Shown here one piece after another: positions 61,141 to 64,000 of a stretch of 64,000 nucleotides of DNA. The first letter of the stretch is position 1, and every line of letters begins with the position of its first letter. The translations under genes and the position numbers were made by a program. The stretch is from the NCBI RefSeq assembly GCF_000786105.1, contig NZ_JTEV01000010.1:124001-188000 (forward strand). Reading direction: 5' to 3'. This DNA comes from Bdellovibrio sp. ArHS (lineage in GTDB: Bacteria > Bdellovibrionota > Bdellovibrionia > Bdellovibrionales > Bdellovibrionaceae). The notes beneath the pieces are model-generated. The model ran no database searches. It saw nothing but the letters and a program-made list of their open reading frames with translations, and was not told where the DNA came from.

Positions 61141-63228
61141 TACCTTTTGGTCGATCATCAGAATAAAAGAATACTCTGTGGCGGTTTCTTTAAGCTGATC
61201 GAAACGGCCCGAGGCTCCGCCGTGTCCCGCTTCCATATCCGTCTTTAGCAGAATCAAAGAAGAACCTTGGTTATGATCGCGCAGTTTTGCGACCCACTTG
61301 GCGGGCTCCCAGTACTGAACCTGAGAATCATGCAACCCAGTGGTTACCAGGGTGTTGGGATAAGTCTGATTTTTCACGTTGTCGTAAGGGGAATAGGACT
61401 TGATATATTCATACGCGGCCTTGTCGTGAGGATTTCCCCACTCGTCATATTCTCCCGTTGTCAGGGGAATCGAGTCGTCCAGCATCGTCGTTATCACATC
61501 CACAAAGGGCACTTGCGCCACAATCCCTTGATACAGGTCAGGGCGCAAATTCATCACCGCTCCCATTAAGAGTCCTCCCGCACTGCCACCCATGGCATAG
61601 ATGCGTTTGGGGGACGCCGTTTTGTTCTTGATCAAAGCTTCCGTGCAGTCGATGAAATCGTTGAACGTGTTTTTCTTATTTATTGTCCTGCCGGTGTCAT
61701 ACCAGTCGCGGCCCATTTCGCTGCCTCCGCGAATATGCGCTTTGGCGAAGACAAAACCGCGGTCCACCAGACTGAAGACATCGCTGCTAAACCACGGGTC
61801 CATGCTGGCCCCGTAAGAGCCATAACCATAGATCAACAGAGGCGCTTTGCCATCATTCTGATGCTCTTTCTTCATGACTAAAGAAACGGGCACTTTCACG
61901 CCGTCACGGGCGGTGATGAAGATTCTTTCCGTCTTATAAAGCTCGGGATTGTAGTTGGGAACCTCATGGGTTTTTTTAAGCATCTGTTCCCGCGTTTTCA
62001 TGTTTATTTCATAAACTGAAGGGGGGCGGCGCATGGATTCATAGTCATAACGAACCCACTCAGATTCGAATTCCCGGTTGTCACCAACAGAGGCCATGTA
62101 ACTGCCGTCGGCAAAAGGAATCAGAAAAGAGTTTTGTGCTTTTTTATCCGTGATATGAATCTGCGTTAAGCCATTTCTTCTTTCGTCCAAAACTAGATAG
62201 TTTTTGAAGGCGGTCACGTCTTGAAGAAAAGTGTCCGTACGGTGTGGGATGAGTTCTTTCCAGGACTGCGCATTGGTGTGGGAAAGCTCTGCGGTCATCA
62301 GCTTGTAGTTCTTAGCATTTTTGTTCGTGATGATATAAAAGCGGTCGCCATCGTCCGTCACGGAATATTCATGTTCGCGTTCACGGGGATTGAAGATGCG
62401 AAAAACGTCCGTGGGCTTATTCGCATCAACAAAACGAACTTCCGTGGTCAGAGTACTGCTCGAGCCAATGTAGATGAATTTTTTCGATAGTGACTTATAC
62501 ACATACGTATTAAAGGTCTCGTCTTTTTCGTGATAGACGAGATCTTTTTTATGGGTGCGAAGATTGTAACGATAGATTTTTTCACTGCGTAAAGTTTTGG
62601 GATTCTGTTCCGCATAGAAAATGGTTTCGTTGTCATTGGCCCACGTCAGATTGGACGTCATATTGGGAATCGTGTCTGGAAGCAACTTTCCGGAAATCAG
62701 ATCTTTGAAGTAAACCGTGAAAAAGCGACGACCCACGGTATCCACCGCATACGCTAGGATCTGATGATTCGGACTCATCCGTGGACCCGTCGATTCGAAG
62801 TAATCATGACCCTTTGCCAGTTCCGGCATATTGATCAGGACTTCTTCAGGACCTTGCGGTGTGCCCTTATAGCGGACATAAAGAGGATATTGCTGACCCT
62901 GTTCGTAGCGAGCCGCATAGTAATAGCCGCCGTCTTTGACCGGTGTCGAAGACTCATCTTCTTTCACTCGGGATTTCAGTTCCTTAAATAGGTTTTCTTC
63001 CAAGTCCTTCACAGACTGTAAAGCTTGCGCCGTGAACTCATTTTCCTTTTTTAAATGCTCAATGACTTTAGGATTTTCTCTTTCTCGTAACCAGTAGTAT
63101 TCATCGGTTCTGGCATCGCCATGTTTATTCAGAACCACAGGCACTTTGTTAGGTTGCGGATATGAGCGAAGATCTTTGTGCATGCAGGAAACTCCCAGAA
63201 GTAGAACAGCGTACGTAACTTTTTTCAT
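61135..63228 (-). CDS. ptrB: Oligopeptidase B-like prolyl oligopeptidase, probable lipoprotein
   Basis: A 697-aa S9A-family serine peptidase. An N-terminal beta-propeller (YYWLRERENPKVIEHLKKEN, DYFESTGPRMSPNHQILAYAVDTVGRRFF) is followed by the catalytic domain: Ser in YAMGGSAGGLLMGAV, Asp in TTGLHDSQVQYWEP and His in EAGHGGASGR. Oligopeptidase B (E. coli PtrB, 686 aa) cuts peptides after basic residues. Unlike the cytosolic E. coli enzyme, this one has a signal with a lipobox-like end (VLLLGVSCMHKD), so it is probably exported and lipidated. The start at 63228 fits this signal; the longer open frame upstream lacks it. Confidence 0.9.
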   Translation of the reverse strand: MKKVTYAVLLLGVSCMHKDLRSYPQPNKVPVVLNKHGDARTDEYYWLRERENPKVIEHLKKENEFTAQALQSVKDLEENLFKELKSRVKEDESSTPVKDGGYYYAARYEQGQQYPLYVRYKGTPQGPEEVLINMPELAKGHDYFESTGPRMSPNHQILAYAVDTVGRRFFTVYFKDLISGKLLPDTIPNMTSNLTWANDNETIFYAEQNPKTLRSEKIYRYNLRTHKKDLVYHEKDETFNTYVYKSLSKKFIYIGSSSTLTTEVRFVDANKPTDVFRIFNPREREHEYSVTDDGDRFYIITNKNAKNYKLMTAELSHTNAQSWKELIPHRTDTFLQDVTAFKNYLVLDERRNGLTQIHITDKKAQNSFLIPFADGSYMASVGDNREFESEWVRYDYESMRRPPSVYEINMKTREQMLKKTHEVPNYNPELYKTERIFITARDGVKVPVSLVMKKEHQNDGKAPLLIYGYGSYGASMDPWFSSDVFSLVDRGFVFAKAHIRGGSEMGRDWYDTGRTINKKNTFNDFIDCTEALIKNKTASPKRIYAMGGSAGGLLMGAVMNLRPDLYQGIVAQVPFVDVITTMLDDSIPLTTGEYDEWGNPHDKAAYEYIKSYSPYDNVKNQTYPNTLVTTGLHDSQVQYWEPAKWVAKLRDHNQGSSLILLKTDMEAGHGGASGRFDQLKETATEYSFILMIDQKVK

Positions 63229-63304
63229 GGGAATCAGGCTATCACGGGGAGTCGTCAGTGGGTACAAGCCTCTTGGAAATCCAAGAGGCTGTGCTTGAGC
63301 TAGG

Positions 63305-64000
63305 CTAAGGTCTGGCTTCGCCGCCGCTTTGTTGTTGTTGAAAGCGAATCTGATTTTGTCGGGCCAAGGCTTTATTGAAGGCATCGGCAAAGGTTGTACG
63401 CGCGAATTCTTCAAGGGACGTGGCGGTCGTATTGACCTTATCACGCTGGAAGGTTCCGGCAATAGTGCCATTGCCAAAAGCTTCTTCCATTTCCAGATAC
63501 ACGTCCGCCCAATCTTCGGTCAGCCCGGCGCCGATATAGTAATTGCGCATTTCTTGGGGCGGCACTTCCACATATTCCAGGTCGTCGTGACCGATCGCCC
63601 GGCCTAAAATTTTCGCAGCCTCATTCATCGAGATATCTCTTTCGCCCAGAAGATATTCCACGTTGTGAGATTTGAAGTCGGGATTCATCAATAAAAATGC
63701 CGCGCGAGCTGCAATATCCCGTGTCGCTACCATTGGAATCGGCACTTCTCCATTTATAGTTCCGAACATGCGGTTCATGCCGATAATACTGGGAAGTCCT
63801 GCGATCAGGTTCTCCATAAAGTAGGTGCATCGCAGGTGCATAATATCAGCATGAGTGATTTCACTGAGACGTTCCTCTTGATCGTGCAGCCCCAAGATCG
63901 GGCCCGTGCCGCTTTCAAGATCGGCTCCGACGCTGCTTAAGTTGACGACTTTTTTAATTCCGGCTTCTTCAATGGCTTCGGCAATAACTTCACCGAATTT
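63305..64000 (-). CDS. NmrA-like NAD(P)-binding protein, 5' part cut by window edge
   Basis: The frame is open through the right edge, so the N-terminus is missing; 231 residues are visible. KKVVNLSSVGADL near the edge is the strand-loop of an atypical short-chain dehydrogenase. GEVPIPMVATRDIAARAAFLLMNP, NVEYLLGERDISMNEAAKILGRAIG and YVEVPPQEM match NmrA/YwnB/QorB-like proteins, which sense or reduce NAD(P)-linked substrates. The tail is Gln-rich (RQNQIRFQQQQSGGEARP). Met/Leu codons inside the visible part are not starts. The substrate is unknown. Confidence 0.82.
   Translation of the reverse strand, partial: KFGEVIAEAIEEAGIKKVVNLSSVGADLESGTGPILGLHDQEERLSEITHADIMHLRCTYFMENLIAGLPSIIGMNRMFGTINGEVPIPMVATRDIAARAAFLLMNPDFKSHNVEYLLGERDISMNEAAKILGRAIGHDDLEYVEVPPQEMRNYYIGAGLTEDWADVYLEMEEAFGNGTIAGTFQRDKVNTTATSLEEFARTTFADAFNKALARQNQIRFQQQQSGGEARP

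Noticed and set aside
63229-63477. 83-residue N-terminal extension of the oligopeptidase frame
   Set aside because: It overlaps the NmrA-like gene and hides the lipoprotein-like signal at 63228.

Overview
The window looks like chromosomal DNA of a Bdellovibrio-like predatory bacterium (Bdellovibrionota). This rests on gene content and on my memory of Bdellovibrio gene order, not on a search. In support: a flagellar motor pair, many secreted hydrolases and wall enzymes, a large division/cell-wall (dcw) cluster interrupted by signalling genes, and murE with the DNPR motif for meso-diaminopimelate. I saw no rRNA, tRNA, CRISPR array, insertion sequence or prophage. No stretch over about 300 bases lacks a gene.

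Left part (1-25 kb). The end of motA and all of motB are followed by a small porin and a DEDDh exonuclease. A three-gene pseudopilin operon (3263-7282) comes next. Its proteins carry large Cys-rich ectodomains, one ending in an IPT/TIG-like domain and one containing a fibrinogen-like segment. Then come lspA fused to a HAMP-like tail, a PBP4-type carboxypeptidase, a lytic transglycosylase, a TetR regulator, secreted proteins, an MBL hydrolase/AraC divergent pair with a strong palindrome between them, an M14 carboxypeptidase, PilZ-murB, thyA-folA, a shortened PqiA-PqiB pair, and a zinc-ribbon/upp/hpt operon.

Middle part (25-55 kb) is a dcw cluster split into blocks: rsmH-ftsL-ftsI; murE-murF; mraY-murD-lipoprotein-ftsW-murG-murC; ftsQ-ftsA-ftsZ-lpxH. 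The first break holds recQ, a nucleotidyltransferase, an epimerase and an esterase. The second holds a Cpx-like envelope-stress module (Spy/CpxP-like lipoprotein diverging from a response regulator/histidine kinase pair, with a GTAAC-N5-GTAAC repeat between them), EcsC, GNAT and CBS genes. The third holds two tandem chemoreceptors with CxxCH haem motifs. mraZ and ddl were not seen, and murB lies about 7 kb upstream of rsmH on the other strand.

Right part (55-64 kb): a secreted dual-specificity-type phosphatase, an outer-membrane beta-barrel protein, a Nudix hydrolase-aconitase operon, an L,D-transpeptidase, an oligopeptidase B and a truncated NmrA-like gene.

The best candidates for new biology are the pseudopilin operon with lectin/adhesin-like ectodomains, the Cpx-like module inside the murein cluster, and the haem chemoreceptor pair inserted between murC and ftsQ.
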